Shown here piece by piece: positions 34,215-46,909 of a stretch of 64,000 nucleotides of DNA. The stretch comes from Metallyticus violacea. Lineage: Eukaryota > Arthropoda > Insecta > Mantodea > Metallyticidae. The DNA is taken from the NCBI GenBank assembly GCA_030762175.1, contig CM060838.1, positions 21,868,501-21,932,500 of the forward strand, given 5' to 3'. The position numbers and the translations under genes were made by a program. The stretch's first letter is position 1. Each line of letters opens with the position of its first letter. The notes below the pieces were generated by a model. It did not search any database, was not told the DNA's origin, and saw only the letters and a program-made list of their open reading frames with translations.

Positions 34215-35324
34215 AACGCATACTCTGAGCCTTGGTCTTAATCCCTTAAAATCGCAGGCAATGGTCGTGGAACAACGGCGATTGCTAAGTGTCATAGACA
34301 TAGGCAATATTCCTCCCATTAATATCAGTCAAACAGCAGTTCCATTTAACGATTCTGTGAAAAACCTTGGAGTTATTATAGACAGTAATCTCTGTTGGGA
34401 AAACCACGTTGGTGAAATCTGCAGGAAGGTACGTTCTCTAATTCATACGTTTATCCCAGAACCTTAAAAAAGCTGTTGTTGCAATCCCTGGTCATCACTT
34501 CGACTACTGCGATTTTCTGCTCACAGACTTAACTTTAACCTAACGCAAAAACTACAGCGTGTTCATAATATGTGCATACGTTACATCTGCGATGTGCGTT
34601 TGTTCGATCATATAACACACTCCCTCGATATGCTGTCTTGGTTCCGCCTGAAGGACCGAAGAAATATTCATTGTATTACACTACTTTTCAAAATTATCTA
34701 TATATCTTCTTCATCTTATCTATCTTCCTCTCATAATCTTAACACACGTTCTGAACCCCAGCACGTATTATTATTACATCACTTTACTCATCATCACTGC
34801 CCGTCTCTGGAATGCATTGCGACGGGATGTCAGAGACTGCGGAACTTTAGGAGCATTTCATAAGAAATTGTTTAATATTATCAGAAATAATCATTTATCC
34901 TGGTTTATTCCTTTTGTTACAATGCATATATTTATTTGTTTTACCTACATTTATTACAGTCATAAATGTTCATATTTCCTTCATAATATTGTTAGTGTTT
35001 TTAGTTTTATGTTTTGCTCGCATATTCATTTCCACTTTCAAATTTACGTAGGTTGATATATGTATAAATTGTTTTTGCTGGTGCTTGTTGTATATTATTG
35101 TTCTTTTATTTTCTTATTTTCTTCTTCTTGAGTTGATATTTTTCATAATCAGTATTTATGTATTAGCAATTTATATACATAATGTTTTACATTAGTTTAT
35201 ATGTGCACGAGTATTGTTAACTTTACTGTCAGTGCTGTGATTGTAATAACTTCATGTAATTATTATTAGATTGATAGAGCGGAAGAAAAGGCCTAAGCTC
35301 TTGCAGAATAAATAATAAATAAAT
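34215..35324 (+). pseudogene. jockey/CR1-type LINE, polymerase C-terminal part and 3' UTR
   Basis: The blocks come in the order expected after the reverse transcriptase catalytic site. SLGLNPLKSQAMVV lies at about 34228-34268 and SVKNLGVIIDSNLCWENHV at 34354-34410. QRVHNMCIRYICDVRLFDHI (34556-34615) is the thumb/C-terminal motif of jockey and CR1 elements. WFRLKDRRNIHCITLLFKII follows at 34639-34698. The final block, ARLWNALRRDVRDCGTLGAF, lies at about 34798-34857. Frame changes near 34470 and 34750 and a stop make it a pseudogene. The 3' UTR runs to gcggaagaaaaggcctaagc and ends in a short repeat (aataaataataaataaatg), as LINE tails of this class do. It is 5'-truncated. Confidence 0.85.
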
Positions 35325-35724
35325 GTTTCCTATAACTATTGTACTACTAATATTAATGTCTAGTAATGTTTTAAGCAAAACTTGATGAGTGTGCATATTT
35401 ATTGTATCTAAACAGATGGCTTTTATTTTTAAACTCTTTTGGAGATTGTTATAGTTTTTCATTCTTTATAAAATGAGCCATTTTCTTCTATGGCTATATT
35501 ACTTAACGTTCTTCGTATCTATAAGAAAATGTAAATTATTCTATAGTACATCCAGTGGGTTTTATAGGAGATTTTTCCAAAAAGATGACCAAAGTATTAT
35601 CTAATATCTCCATGTTGAGAATTCTTATTGTATTTCTCTACAATTCCCATTTTCCGAAATTTGTTTGCCAGATTATTAACTATTTACAACTTTAATAGTG
35701 AGTTCTTTGGACTCAGAGTCAGAT
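35325..35724. other. unassigned AT-rich DNA
   Basis: Nothing recognisable is seen. Confidence 0.55.
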
Positions 35725-35810
35725 AGGTAAAAATCGACGTGACGTCCGGGATTCGAACCACATATCTTCGGCTTATCGTCCCGACTTTCTCATCCTGCCC
35801 TGCCCAGCCA
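35725..35810 (-). mobile_element. tRNA-derived SINE-like head
   Basis: The minus strand has a perfect box B (tggttcgaatcccgg, 35746-35760) followed by gacgtcacgtcgatttttac, like the linker after the head of family B. Box A is not convincing. It is not one of families A-C. Confidence 0.45.
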
Positions 35811-35927
35811 CAGTCCTGAAAGTTTTGATTCGCCCCTAAGCGACTAAAGTTCTGAAACAGGACACCCTTAAAGGTCTCTAGTGCATATAGATTCCGATGG
35901 GGGAGATTTGTGGCTATGGTAGGGGCA

Positions 35928-36010
35928 TGGTAGCTCAGATGATAAGAGTCTCGGCACCAAGATCCGAGGTTTGAGTCCGTTTCTGATCTCGATTTTTTCC
36001 AATCTGATTG
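35928..36010 (+). mobile_element. tRNA-derived SINE-like head
   Basis: Box A is good (tagctcagatgataagag, 35941-35958) and box B weaker (ggtttgagtcc, 35979-35989), at tRNA-like spacing, followed by gatctcgattttttccaatc. It points toward the minus-strand head at 35725 and is not one of families A-C. The 3' acceptor half does not pair well with the 5' end, so I do not call a functional tRNA. Confidence 0.5.
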
Positions 36011-37012
36011 ATTTTAAATCTTAGCCTAGCGCAAGACACGTATGATAAAATAACATTTAAAAATGGTGTCTTAATGATGAAGCCTATGTCAATTATATTG
36101 GAAGATTTCGATTCGCATGCTTCATCTGTGACCTAACTTTGGGTAATTTTTCTTGGCAAGCATTCAGCGAACAAGCCCCTGTCGAAAATACCCAACAGAT
36201 CTCCCTGGACCAGTTGAAAAGGGTTACTCCCTTTATCCTTTCCACTTGGCAAGGTTCATTTTTGAGCAATGCTCTATCCCTTACTTCCCGTATGTAAATA
36301 TGGGGCTTAGCCTTGCTAGGAACGGTTTCAGTTCTGTTGTTTGTTCTTGTCACTGCATTTGTTTTTGCTCTAACGCATGCTTGTTGTCTGGTTAGCAAAC
36401 TCCAAGACATTTCAAGCTATTTAGTGTTTGGCTGAGTCCCGTTTTCACAGCTTATGTTATTATTGGCTGCTAGTTTCATATCTTTCAGGAAGGCGTCTGA
36501 ATTGTTTTCTTTTTGCTCACTGAAATTTACATTATTCTTATTATCTTACTATTCATTAAAAGGGTGAAATCACCTGAAGGAGACGAACTGCAATCTATAG
36601 TGGCTACGGTATCGGGTAAATCGAACATTTCGTAAAAGTATTTTGTTGTTTGTAAGAAATGTAATATGTACACTGTAATGGCAAAACTTCTTTAAACTTT
36701 AAACTTTAAACTTTTTTAAGCATCTAGAAAATAATATTACCATACCAATAATATTTCTAATAAAAATTAATAAATTTCATACAACTTAGAGATAAAAGTA
36801 ATTATAGAATTACCCTGCATGCTTTATTTCTATTGTATACATTGTAACCTGCCGAGGCATTCCTGGAATCATATTTCATTTGAATCTTATATGCAAGGTT
36901 TAATTATCCAATACCCAAATTTACTAATAAGCAAAACATTGACATCGATTTCACGCTGCGCTTCCTGAAATATTCTAAATACATAATTTCTGTATCGTTC
37001 CAACGTGATAGA
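36011..37012. other. unassigned DNA
   Basis: Overlapping frames on both strands at 36093-36410 (105 and 80 codons) have no recognisable domain. The short tandem motif actttaa is repeated at about 36692-36713. Confidence 0.5.
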
Positions 37013-37241
37013 GTGGATGATGATACATGAGATGAAATGAATTGGGAAAGGATTTATTTTTTAAGGGAGGAAACGTTCCAGACCTAAGATAAGGTTACTT
37101 ACCTCCCCGGCATTTGTCATTTATGAGGACTGAGGAAAACCTGGAAAAAACCTCAGTAGGAAGGACGGTCCTGGCGGGATTCGAACCCAGACCTCTCGCT
37201 CACGAGTTTGCGCCTTAACGACCTCGGCCATCCGTGGCGGT
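37013..37241 (-). mobile_element. SINE family A, copy 5 (3'-truncated)
   Basis: Minus strand: accgccacggatggccgagg head, box B gggttcgaatcccgc and full body markers, stopping at the gtatcatcatccac segment. The final gggcgttaaacac is missing. Head and box B are better preserved than in most copies. Confidence 0.88.
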
Positions 37242-39319
37242 AATTAAGTTATATATCCAGCAAGGCGTACATTATAGAATTAAAATAATTTCGTTTCAAG
37301 ATCTTAAACCATAATAGAGCTGACAAACTATTTTCTTTACAAGAATTATCAGTAAATTTTATAGACAACGATAGATTTGCAATGAACTAAAATGGGAAAC
37401 ATACGAAAGTAGTTAGCAGAAATTTTAGTGAACTTTTCGGATGTCTAAGGAATTCTGAGATCCTGAGATGCTAACAAGTTGGGACTATTATAGCTGCGAG
37501 TTTTGGCTGAATGCAGACAAAACTTCCCTCATTCTATCAGATAAAACACAGATCAAACTTGACATTAATAATATCTTTCAAAGCTAACACATAAACATTT
37601 GTAACGAGCAATAATTAAAAAAAAACAGGTGAATAAACAAATAAGATAAATAATCTACTATTTTAGGTACTCCGTCTAGTCTATATACAGGTTTAATGCA
37701 TTTATCCAATAAAAATGGTATCATTGGCATTGAAGAGAGATATACACTCTTAGGTGCTAATAATAAACTATTATAGAAAAAAAATATTATAAATATACTT
37801 AGGAATAATTAGGCAATGTTTCTGAAAATAAAAAAGTGTAGATAATAACGTTAGAAACACTTTATTTCATATCTATGATAGAACTAAATATAATAAACTA
37901 ATTAATAAACTAAATATAAAATAAAAATATAATAAACTAATTAATCTCACTATCAGTAACAGACCTATTCCATTATGAAAGCCTTCGGTTTGAAATGGGT
38001 CCCTCCATAGTCCAGAAGAATATATCTTTCTTAAATGTTTGCCAAAATCATTCCATTAAATAATTTCACAATTAGCAAGACAATTTTAAATAGCGTCTGT
38101 AAAGTGATCTACTAAGGTGCATACAGCCTCTTTTCAAAAGGTGTTCTAATTGCTGCAAATAGGATAATTAATCTATATATCAACGTAACTCATTAAATAA
38201 ATCTCCTTCCTAGTTACTATGGACTGCAAAGGGGAATTTTATTTATTGCTGAAGGTTTGCGTGCTAAAAAGGAATCAATTTTGTTCCTGGTTTTATAGTT
38301 ACTCTTTCTCTTTGAGGTTATATTCCCTCTTCTTACTCGCTACTTTTACTACTAAGTGTTGTTTCAAAGTGGCAAAACCACTGGGACCGGAATTCCGTAA
38401 CTTTTCTTAGCATGCAAGTACAGTAGGACGTGTGATTACAGAGATTATTACTGTTCATAGCCAAGGGTGGGTAACTCATACAGTCAAAGTACGAACGCAA
38501 ATTTGTGCAGGCGAAAGGTACACAGCTTCTTTACTTGAAGGTACTTTGTGTTGTGAGCGATGACTGTCAACTCACTTACTTCTGAAGTCTCTGCGGTTTG
38601 TAACGAGTAAAACAGCAAAGAATTCAGAGCACATCTGTTTAGTAACAAGCAGGAGCGAAGTAAGATAAACCTGTATGTTTATGTAGTGTTACGGACCGCC
38701 TGAAAGTACAGCCGCACAACCGGAAAAAGGGAGACAGAATCGCCGCATGTAAACTTAGTATTTTTATTTTTTACTGAAAGTTAAGTAATATTGTATTTAA
38801 AACTGATAATAATAACCTGTGTTGAAAATGATGCCTCTCGGCGGCAATACATTGCCGGCATCTCCACAGGAAGTTCCTGTATTTCAGCTAATTTTTCTTC
38901 CACGAGAACATGGCGACTTAAAAACACATTTATTGTCATTGATTGATCTTGTTTATCGTTACTTTTTAACAAGTTGGCGAATAGTTTCTTTATCTGGAAC
39001 ATGGTTGCCAGGATTTTTTTATTTTGAGATTCCCTTATCAGTTTTCTGCAAGAATTAATTTTAAAGACAGACTCTGAAAAAACAGCGGGAAGAGCTTAAG
39101 AGAAAGTGGCACATCACCAAGATGAAACTGTATTCACACTTCATCAGCATCTAGTGCGAGCGAATTATAGAATTACACAACACCTAGCGTTTTCATTAAT
39201 GCTTATTCTAGAGGAGAATTCATAAAGAATTCATAAATTTTACATAAACAACGACATTATTAAGTTGCAGAAAGTTTAAAATAACAATTTTAAAATAACT
39301 AACAATATATTAATACGAT
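37242..39319. other. AT-rich DNA without recognisable genes
   Basis: 37440-37600 contains a weak FWLNADKT-like string that could be a LINE crumb, but I do not call it. 37860-37960 has local aactaattaata repeats. Frames at 38219-38410 and 38781-39058 lack motifs. Confidence 0.5.
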
Positions 39320-39860
39320 CATTTTGCAGACGATTATATAATATTTGCTGATGATATCTTTGGATTGTAGATTATCATTTCGATATAATAGGTAAACAAT
39401 ATAACCTCATTATTTCATATAATAAATCCAAAACTACGGCATTTGGGCTGAAATTTTCCCTGTGGTAAACTAGTGTTTAATAATAAAACTATAGAATATT
39501 ATTTATAGTTTCAAAAGTAAAATATTACTTATAAACGCCAAAGATTCTGTGGAAGAATTAGAATAACTTTAGGGAAAAAAGACCAAATAATAGCATAACT
39601 AAATTTCTTTAAAATAACTGCAGTGCCTTACTTTGTTATTGGTGTAAAAACTAAACAGTAACCAGGAAAAGAAAGGATGAATCTAAGATCACTAGAGGAC
39701 ATGTTAGTAGTTCATAAAACAAGCACAGACATAACGAGAATTAAACACAGATAGCCTGATATAACGGATAGACAACACAAGTAACGACTGATACCAGCAT
39801 ATAATAAAAAGCGTTGAGTTCTATTTACCTCTCAACGTGAAGACAGAGGAATATTTTCTG
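39320..39860 (+). pseudogene. decayed reverse transcriptase relic (second LINE lineage)
   Basis: Plus strand: DDYIIFADDIF (about 39333-39368) is a clear FADD catalytic motif. It is followed by an ISYNKSKTTAFGLKFP-like block (about 39415-39460, cf. ISSNKTKAMAF.GK.P), KITAVPYFVIGVKTK (about 39615-39660, cf. LALP.LLYGSE.W..K), and a basic end near 39780-39850. Many stops and frame shifts are present. The assignment rests on the order of short motifs. Confidence 0.5.
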
Positions 39861-42289
39861 TGGCAGGGTCAATTTTAATATTTTGACATCGAAACAGGCG
39901 ATAAAATCTAACGCAAGTAAAAGAAAATTAACGTATATTTTTTTTACAATCATTGCAATAACTATAGAGCTTTACAGATGGATTATTTTGTATAAGTAGC
40001 TGCGAAGTGGATCTGGACGAGTCTATTTTAAACGGAGCGGTGTGTGTGGGTTAATTGCGGCTTATAGCGTGCAGATAAGACAATATTTTCCTAGCATCAT
40101 TTTCTCCCTCCTACAGCCAAGCATGCATGTGACTCCCACTACTTTTCAACTCGCGCAGGAACGCGGCCACAAATAAAAAAGAAAGAAAAAGAAAGAAAAA
40201 AAAATAGATCGTATCTGCGTATAAATATTTATTTTACAATAGGTAACCTTATTGTAGCAACTTATCCATATCGTTGCTTATAAATTAACTTATGAATCAC
40301 TACATAGCGTTTATATTCTTAACATATTTAAATTTAAACTTGAGCTTATAAGTCAATCTTTCCAATACCCCAGTTTTAATATTGAAAGAGTGCCATGACG
40401 CCGAGAAAAATGTTTCTGCTTTGCTTGGAACTTTTTTCTTTAATACATTACGTCACCTATCCTCCCCCTCCTTCTTTTCAAGGAGCAGCGTGCGTTATGT
40501 GTGTGGCAAGAGTTTGCGACTACCACGCGATTGCCAGAGGAAAAAAGAAAACTGCTTGCCAAGTTTGACAGAACTTTCGCCGCAAGCGGCACCGACACGA
40601 TTATGGGAACAAAAGGCATAGAGAAGCCAGAACGATGAGGAAGTTGGCAATGGATTTTGTTTCAGAAGGCCATGAAACACACCTGGCGCTTGTTCATAAA
40701 GCTAGGGATGCTTCAAACGGTTTCACCTTCCACCTTGCTTAACAGAGAGAGGTTAGGCATTCATCATGTCTGATACAGTACTTCATTTCCCAGCAAATAC
40801 TTAAAGCTCCTCATAAAAAAGTTCCGGCCCCCCCCCCCCCCAGTTGAACGGTCGCTCTCAATAAGAGACTGAGAATAATCGCAACTACTGCCTAAAAAGA
40901 ATAATTGCTATGTAACATTCAGAATCATTTGAGACCTGTATGTTTTGTTCTATTTTTAGTTGGAAATTGATGTTATTTTAAACTATATCGCTCTATTCTT
41001 TAAGAATTTCGTATTATTTATTTATGACCTTTGAATGTATTTTAAAAAACGTCTGTGTAATTTTTATGATACCATAATGCATTTAAAGGATTTCATACGT
41101 ATTTTTGAAATTTAATTACAATATTAAATGCTCGTTAAAGAGAAATGCTATAACTAAAATAGGCACAGTATCACCAAGAAAATATATTATTATGTGTGAG
41201 CTAATTGTCAAAGGAGAACGTTACTTACAGTGTTCACGTTATCGTCTTTCATGTTGCGATTTAAGTTACTCAAGATTCCTGAGAGGGAAGAAAAGAAAGG
41301 TCCATTGTTACATTTGGCACATGAATACGAAACAAGGACTTTGGCCACTAAGTCAAGAAAACCAGTCAGATTTTTTACATTTATCTTTCATCCATGCAGC
41401 AGAATTTGATTGATAGCGCTTGAATATTTCTGAATCCTTTTACCACCACTGAATTACTCTGAATCCATCCACAATACGTCTTTAAAGCCAGTAAAGAAGG
41501 AAACTCTAACAGTTAAGAATAAAGTAAAATAGGATATTGATTTACATAAAAAATCTCAGGAAAGTCTATCTTAATTTGGAATATAGGAAATGAAATGTGT
41601 GGTTCAAAGTTTATAGCAACAAAAAAGTATATGTATAATCTGGAAAAAAATAAACAAAACATTTAAATGAAGTTTATTTTACATTCATTTCTTCATTTCT
41701 ATAACAAGTATTTTGTTGCTTAAAATATGAATGCTTTTTCAGCACGCTACAACAATTTTCAAGTACCTATAATCCATTGTTAAATGTAAAGATAAGGCGT
41801 GTCTAATTTTATTGTGTGTAGAAGGTTTCCCATGATCTATGAAAATTAGAACATTGAAACAGTTTCTCCGATCCGCCACCATTGAAATATAATTATAGTG
41901 TATATTTATTTGTGTATTGTAGTAAGTAATATCGACACCATGTAAGTATAATTGTGTAATACGATGTAACTGTAACATCTGAATTGTGCTAGGTCAACAA
42001 AAGAGATAGTCTCTGGTATTTTCTTGCCTATGGTAGCTTGGAGGCCGAGAGGGCCATATAAAATCTTTACAATAGAAAGAATGAACTCAAGGGTATGTGT
42101 GATGCCAGTTTAAAAGCGCTTCCTTTGGAGGGTAATAAACTCAAAGAATTTTTAAACTCGTTAAGGTCTCTGACCCCCAACAGTCGTTGTGCCGTTCTCC
42201 TTTTAAATTTAGCCATTGCTGACGTATGTTTTTGAACTTTCGAATAACAACGACGCGAGTGAACTTTAAATCAACCTATGATAGATGAA
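39861..42289. other. mostly AT-rich DNA without recognisable genes
   Basis: It holds a poly-C run of about 13 at 40829-40841 and an A/GAAA-rich tract at 40168-40204. A GC-richer patch at 40380-40700 has overlapping frames (80 and 61 codons) without motifs. A 102-codon frame at 41105-41413 is unrecognised. Confidence 0.5.
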
Positions 42290-42943
42290 TGTTACAATTT
42301 TTTAAAGAAAGGGGCGAGGCTTGTGCGTGCCTTTTGGTGTCTCCTAGCTATGATTTCTGATTTGAATTCAATATATAAAGGGAGTTTCGCAGCTGGGGCA
42401 CTTGTCTCAGTTCGATTCAGTTCGCATAAGCTCATCGCTCAGTAAGCAGTGTACAAGTTCTACATGCGGCGAGACGGGCCGTTCTAAGTTTAATACTCGG
42501 CTAAATGCCCTCAGTTCACCGGCAGTTACTCAGTAGGCAGTTATAAGATCTACACGCAGTCCGACTCAGTTAAGCAGTTCGCAGTACTCGTCTGTAAGTT
42601 TCGCACGCGGCAACTAAGTTTATGTTCAACTTAGCCAAGTATGATATATGCAAAAACACCAGAAGACGCAAAGAAATTGGACGTAATAAAACACCAATGC
42701 ATATTATGTCGCATCACGTGCTTATTTTCGCCACCGAGCTCATCTCCTAGTCATCTGAGTCCCAATGATCAAAATAGCAGAATTCCCTGAGAAATGTTGC
42801 CATTGAGGGTGGGCGAAGCGATTATGAAACCACTTCAAAATCGGCATCACAACGTTAGGCCACTCAACGCAAACAACAGATCGCTTCAAGATTGGTGCTC
42901 AACCTGTGACACATAACTGGGTCCATACCAAACCATCTCATAA
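42290..42943 (+). mobile_element. LTR-like segment (possible solo LTR)
   Basis: A TATA box (tatataaag, 42372-42380) is followed 35 bases on by an arthropod-type initiator tcagttcg (42407). A CAGT/GCAGTT-rich leader runs from 42405 to 42640, with a polyadenylation signal (aataaa) at 42685-42690. It is followed by tggctcaccaacgtggggtc (42946-42965), which resembles a primer-binding site of the TGGCGCCCAACGTGGGG type. The 5' edge tgttacaatttttt (42290) is a guess. No gag or pol was found. A host promoter is the alternative. Confidence 0.35.
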
Positions 42944-42974
42944 TTTGGCTCACCAACGTGGGGTCAACAACACC

Positions 42975-43095
42975 CCAGCACAAAACAGCTCTTGCAGTCA
43001 TGAGCATTTGATTAGGTAGTTTGAGGAAAATGGTTTCGTTGCTGATAGGAAAAAAACTGGAAGACCAAACGTTATCAATAATGTCTGCTTATGAA
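42975..43095 (+). pseudogene. transposase helix-turn-helix fragment (Tc1/mariner superfamily)
   Basis: Plus strand 43016-43085: FEENGFVADRKKTGRPNVINN resembles the F..TGSV..R...GRP..V..P linker after the first helix-turn-helix. An in-frame TAG precedes it. It abuts the LTR-like segment. No catalytic domain is present. Confidence 0.45.
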
Positions 43096-45211
43096 ATGTT
43101 TCAGATAACTAATTAAGTAAATAGAAATAGTTATTATAAAATTAGTATTGCTAATCACTTGCCAAGGCACAATATGCAGAATTCTAAGAAAGGACCTTAC
43201 TTTTTCACACATATCAACTTATGCCGGCATTTGTATATATAGAAAACGCAGTGAATCTAAGTTCGTAACACTTTCATAGACCAGAGTGTTTCAAAATTCA
43301 ATTTCTTGTTTGAGAACCTTGTGTTACTTTTATGTAATCAAAGTACATACTTTTAACACAAGAAAATGAAGTGCTCTCGCGCAAAATACTTTAAATTCCA
43401 GGTTTATCAAACCTATCACTACAGTAAACGCCTTATATTCTTTACGAAAAAAACTAAATGTACGAATTATATAGCTTGTTATATGTATTGCTGCTGGGCT
43501 CACAAAATATTAGGCAATAGACTTAGAAACAGAGAAATGACCGAACATTTTCTTACAACACTTCTCGGGTTGAACTTTGCGTATTAAAATAATAACAATT
43601 TTAAATTAATATACGCCAACAAATAACACTGATCAATTCCGTTTTTTACTAAGCCTGTCTTGTATAGCTCTCTTTAGAGTATCATATGATTGAATGTTTG
43701 TTTGTTGAACTTTTATTTTAAGTGTCACTTTTCTGTATTGTGAAAAAGGATATGCAGTTATGAGTAGTATCGTGCTATGTGTCCTATTCAGCATTTTTTT
43801 CTCATTGTGTTTAAATATGCAGTTCAAATACTACATTCTAATTGGGAACAGAGAAAGCGAAGCATGTAAACTTATACAAGTACTAAAGGACGATAACAAT
43901 ATGCTCATAACAATAAAAAAGAAAGGCTTAAACAAAATAAGCCATTTATTGGATAATTGGGTATTCTTCTTTGTAAGCGCACTGGTTAGCTATAAAAAGG
44001 TAAAAATCAACAAAGCGCACACACATATTTACTTTGCCCAGTAAAGCGTTATTTAAATGCTATCTCTATGCAGTTACTGTTTTTGTTCCTTGAGAAGCTG
44101 TATTTTAGTTTTCTGAAACATCTCTCGTTTTGTAAAACAGATGTATTTTCCCGTATTGTAAGATATTGTTATTGATATACACTTCTTATATGTGTATGCT
44201 TTTACGTTTATTGCATATCTTTTAGAGATTTGTGTTTAATAGTGTATTTCTAAAACTTTCTTAAGCAACAAATTTCATCATTAAGCGTGAACTTTCTGGA
44301 GAGTGTTTTATCTACAGTTTTCCAGTCAAGAGATCGTTGTTTACTTAAATCTGGCGATGTTTCAGTGCGGTACGGCCAGAACTAGAATAAAGACTGTGTG
44401 AAAATAAATGTGGCTCGGGCGTAAGGAACTGTCAGCTGTTTGTCTAAGTGCCACATCATACTTTTTTGTAATGTTTGCTATTGACGTCCGGCCTTCACTA
44501 TGAGCGTTTTTATTTTTATTACCGTTCGATATTGGTGACAAACTTAAGCCACCTTAATACTGCCATCAAGTATGTTATTAATATAGATAGTAGATATATT
44601 CACTTTATCACCTCAGTTAATGGGAAGCACAGCGTTCCGTGCGAGATATCTATTACCCTGCTCACTTCACCATAGTAAACGCTTCCCACGTCACAAGGAA
44701 GGTCTTTTGGTTGCTGTACTTGAAAACTGTAGTTCAGAGTGACACAAACGTCATCCTTGCTTTGTTTTCACAGAGATGATCTAAGTAAGAATGAGCTATA
44801 GGAAAATAAGCAACTAAATAGCTTTCTTTAGGCCTTAAAGAGCTCTGTATGCAGACATAGTCATTATGGTGGGTTGATGTATGACTTAACCTTGTGTCTT
44901 AGGTCATAAACTGGTCAAAATTCGTACAAGGGGGTGGCAACAAAATCTTATATTAATAATATTTGCTTGAACTATGTTTACAGTATTCTGTTAAACATAG
45001 GAAGTAAATAAACAAACATTAATTTCGGTCCATGTAATTTTTTTTATTTAAGAAATGTATAATATTTGTTCCTGCTCCAGTTTTTTATTAAAATAGAATT
45101 TTCTGCATCTAAAGAAACCTAATTTAATTCTCTCTATTTGAATGACTGAAAGGTGTTAATTGTAAATATTCCAGCGTACTGAAAAATGTGACTTGACTTT
45201 ACTGATAGGGA
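43096..45211. other. AT-rich DNA without recognisable genes
   Basis: Frames of 64-94 codons (43366, 43633, 43760, 44475) are AT-driven and motif-free. Confidence 0.55.
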
Positions 45212-45441
45212 ATGGTGTTTAACGCCAGTTTTACTACTGAGGCATCACAGGCGGTGGACACTGAGATGAAATGATAAGTTGGGAAAGGATTTTTTAAGGC
45301 AGGAAACGTTCCAGGCCTAAGTACCTTCCCGGCATTTGCCATTTACGAGGACTGAGAAAAACCTGTTAACCTCCTCAGTCAGGGAGAACGTTCCTGGTGG
45401 GATTCGCACCCCTGACCTCCCACTCTGCCACCCGTGGCGGT
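45212..45441 (-). mobile_element. SINE family A, copy 6 (small internal deletions)
   Basis: Minus strand: aaccgccacgggtggcagag head (box A region shortened), box B gggtgcgaatccc, body markers present, and the terminal actggcgttaaacacc. The taccctaaact block is shortened to tacttaggcctgg. Confidence 0.88.
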
Positions 45442-46608
45442 TTTAAGTGATGACATTTCACAAAATCGAAATAGAGCATTTCTGCTCCGTTTATTATTTT
45501 TTCTTTGTCACAGTAAACAATGCATGATTAAAGTTATTATTTTTATCCTCTTTCACTATTTTTCACTAAGTATCGTCTTGCTGCTAGATACTGGTAGAAT
45601 ATTTTGCCTTTCGTACAAGTGGCAAAGTTTCAACCAAACTGCGCGAGCGGTTTCATATGAGGTCGCATCTATTTTCCACTTAAGGATATTAAAGTTATTG
45701 CCTCTTATAATGCGAGCGATGATTAAATTCTCTAGTTTAGGATCTTAAGTACAGACATCTCAGTTTAATGTTCCATTAGTGGAGTTCGCTTCAAAGCTCT
45801 TTAAGGCTTCCTACCAAGACTTTCTAGTATAGATACGCATAGTGAAGTTCGAACGGAATATACTCAAGTCGGTGCTGCAGTTCATTAACGTTAAGAATAA
45901 TATTTATCTTCTGCAGTAGAAGTTTTATATGTAATAACATCATATATACTCGGTAAACGCACCCTAGTGCAGGTGTTGTTGACTTAAAACTTTGTTAAGA
46001 GATAATAGATTAATATTTCATGGACCGGTATTCACAATCATTATTATATATGTTTTATTGAAAGTGTGTCTAATTTTATTCTTAAATCTGCTCAAATTGC
46101 ATTTACTCAATTTCAGTCTCCTTATGGTTATAGAACTTTGGTTCAAAATTCCTTCCATGTATCATTTCTGCACATGCAAGATATTCGGGTTCATTTAAAA
46201 CGGCGTTCATTGCGTTTGGTGAAGTGGTCATGGGATCGGTTTTAAAATAGACGCGATTTTTGTGGAAATATATCAGTAATTTCTCTTTAAGCATTTGCTC
46301 AATTGAATCCAATTAAAATAACTTTGTTGAATAATCCAATTTTAATATACGCTTTTGCAACACAATATTTTTAAAGTTTATGTTTAATTCAACGTTCTAA
46401 TCACTTTAATTACAAGTGCTGAGATAAGTGGTATGACTTTTACATGCAATCTTTTTTGAAAGTGTCCCTGCTTATTTTTTTTATCGTATTGACATTACTT
46501 ATAAGTTGAAACTAAAACGTAATAAAATATAAAATAAAATAAAATCTTACTCTATAATAAAACTATTTATCAAATCGTAGCCAGTCGGCTTTTTCGCTAC
46601 GGTTCGGG
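45442..46608. other. AT-rich DNA without recognisable genes
   Basis: A 104-codon frame beginning in the SINE (45434-45748) has no domain signature and is rejected as a gene. Confidence 0.55.
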
Positions 46609-46618
46609 ACTTGAAGCT

Positions 46619-46899
46619 TTTTTTTTTTGATAGTGTTTAACGCCCGTTTTTACTACTGAGGCACCACAGGCGGTGGACACTGATGATACATGAGATGATA
46701 TAATGGGAAAGGATTTTTTTAAGGAAGGAAGCGTTCCAGGCCTAAGATTAGGGTACCTCCCCGGCATTTGCCAGTTATGAGAACTGAGGAAAACCTGGAA
46801 AAAATCCCAGTCAGGGGGGACGGTCCTGATGGGATTAGAGTCCCAGACCTCCCGCTGCCGAGTCCGCGCCTTAACGTCTTCGGCCACCCGTGGCGGTTA
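46619..46899 (-). mobile_element. SINE family A, copy 7 (full length, exact target duplication)
   Basis: The 10-bp string ACTTGAAGCT occurs at 46609-46618 and again at 46900-46909, immediately flanking a complete family A copy with a 12-base poly-A tail (poly-T on plus). The head starts accgccacgggtggccgaag, with box B degraded to gactctaatccc. The exact duplication and intact tail mark it as one of the youngest insertions here and show target-primed reverse transcription. Confidence 0.95.
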
Positions 46900-46909
46900 A
46901 CTTGAAGCT

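Noticed and set aside
37440..37600. FWLNADKT-like string suggesting a LINE
   Set aside because: One short motif with no neighbouring reverse transcriptase blocks in order.
45434..45748. 104-codon frame starting in SINE A copy 6
   Set aside because: The start lies in the SINE and the rest is AT-driven hydrophobic translation without motifs.
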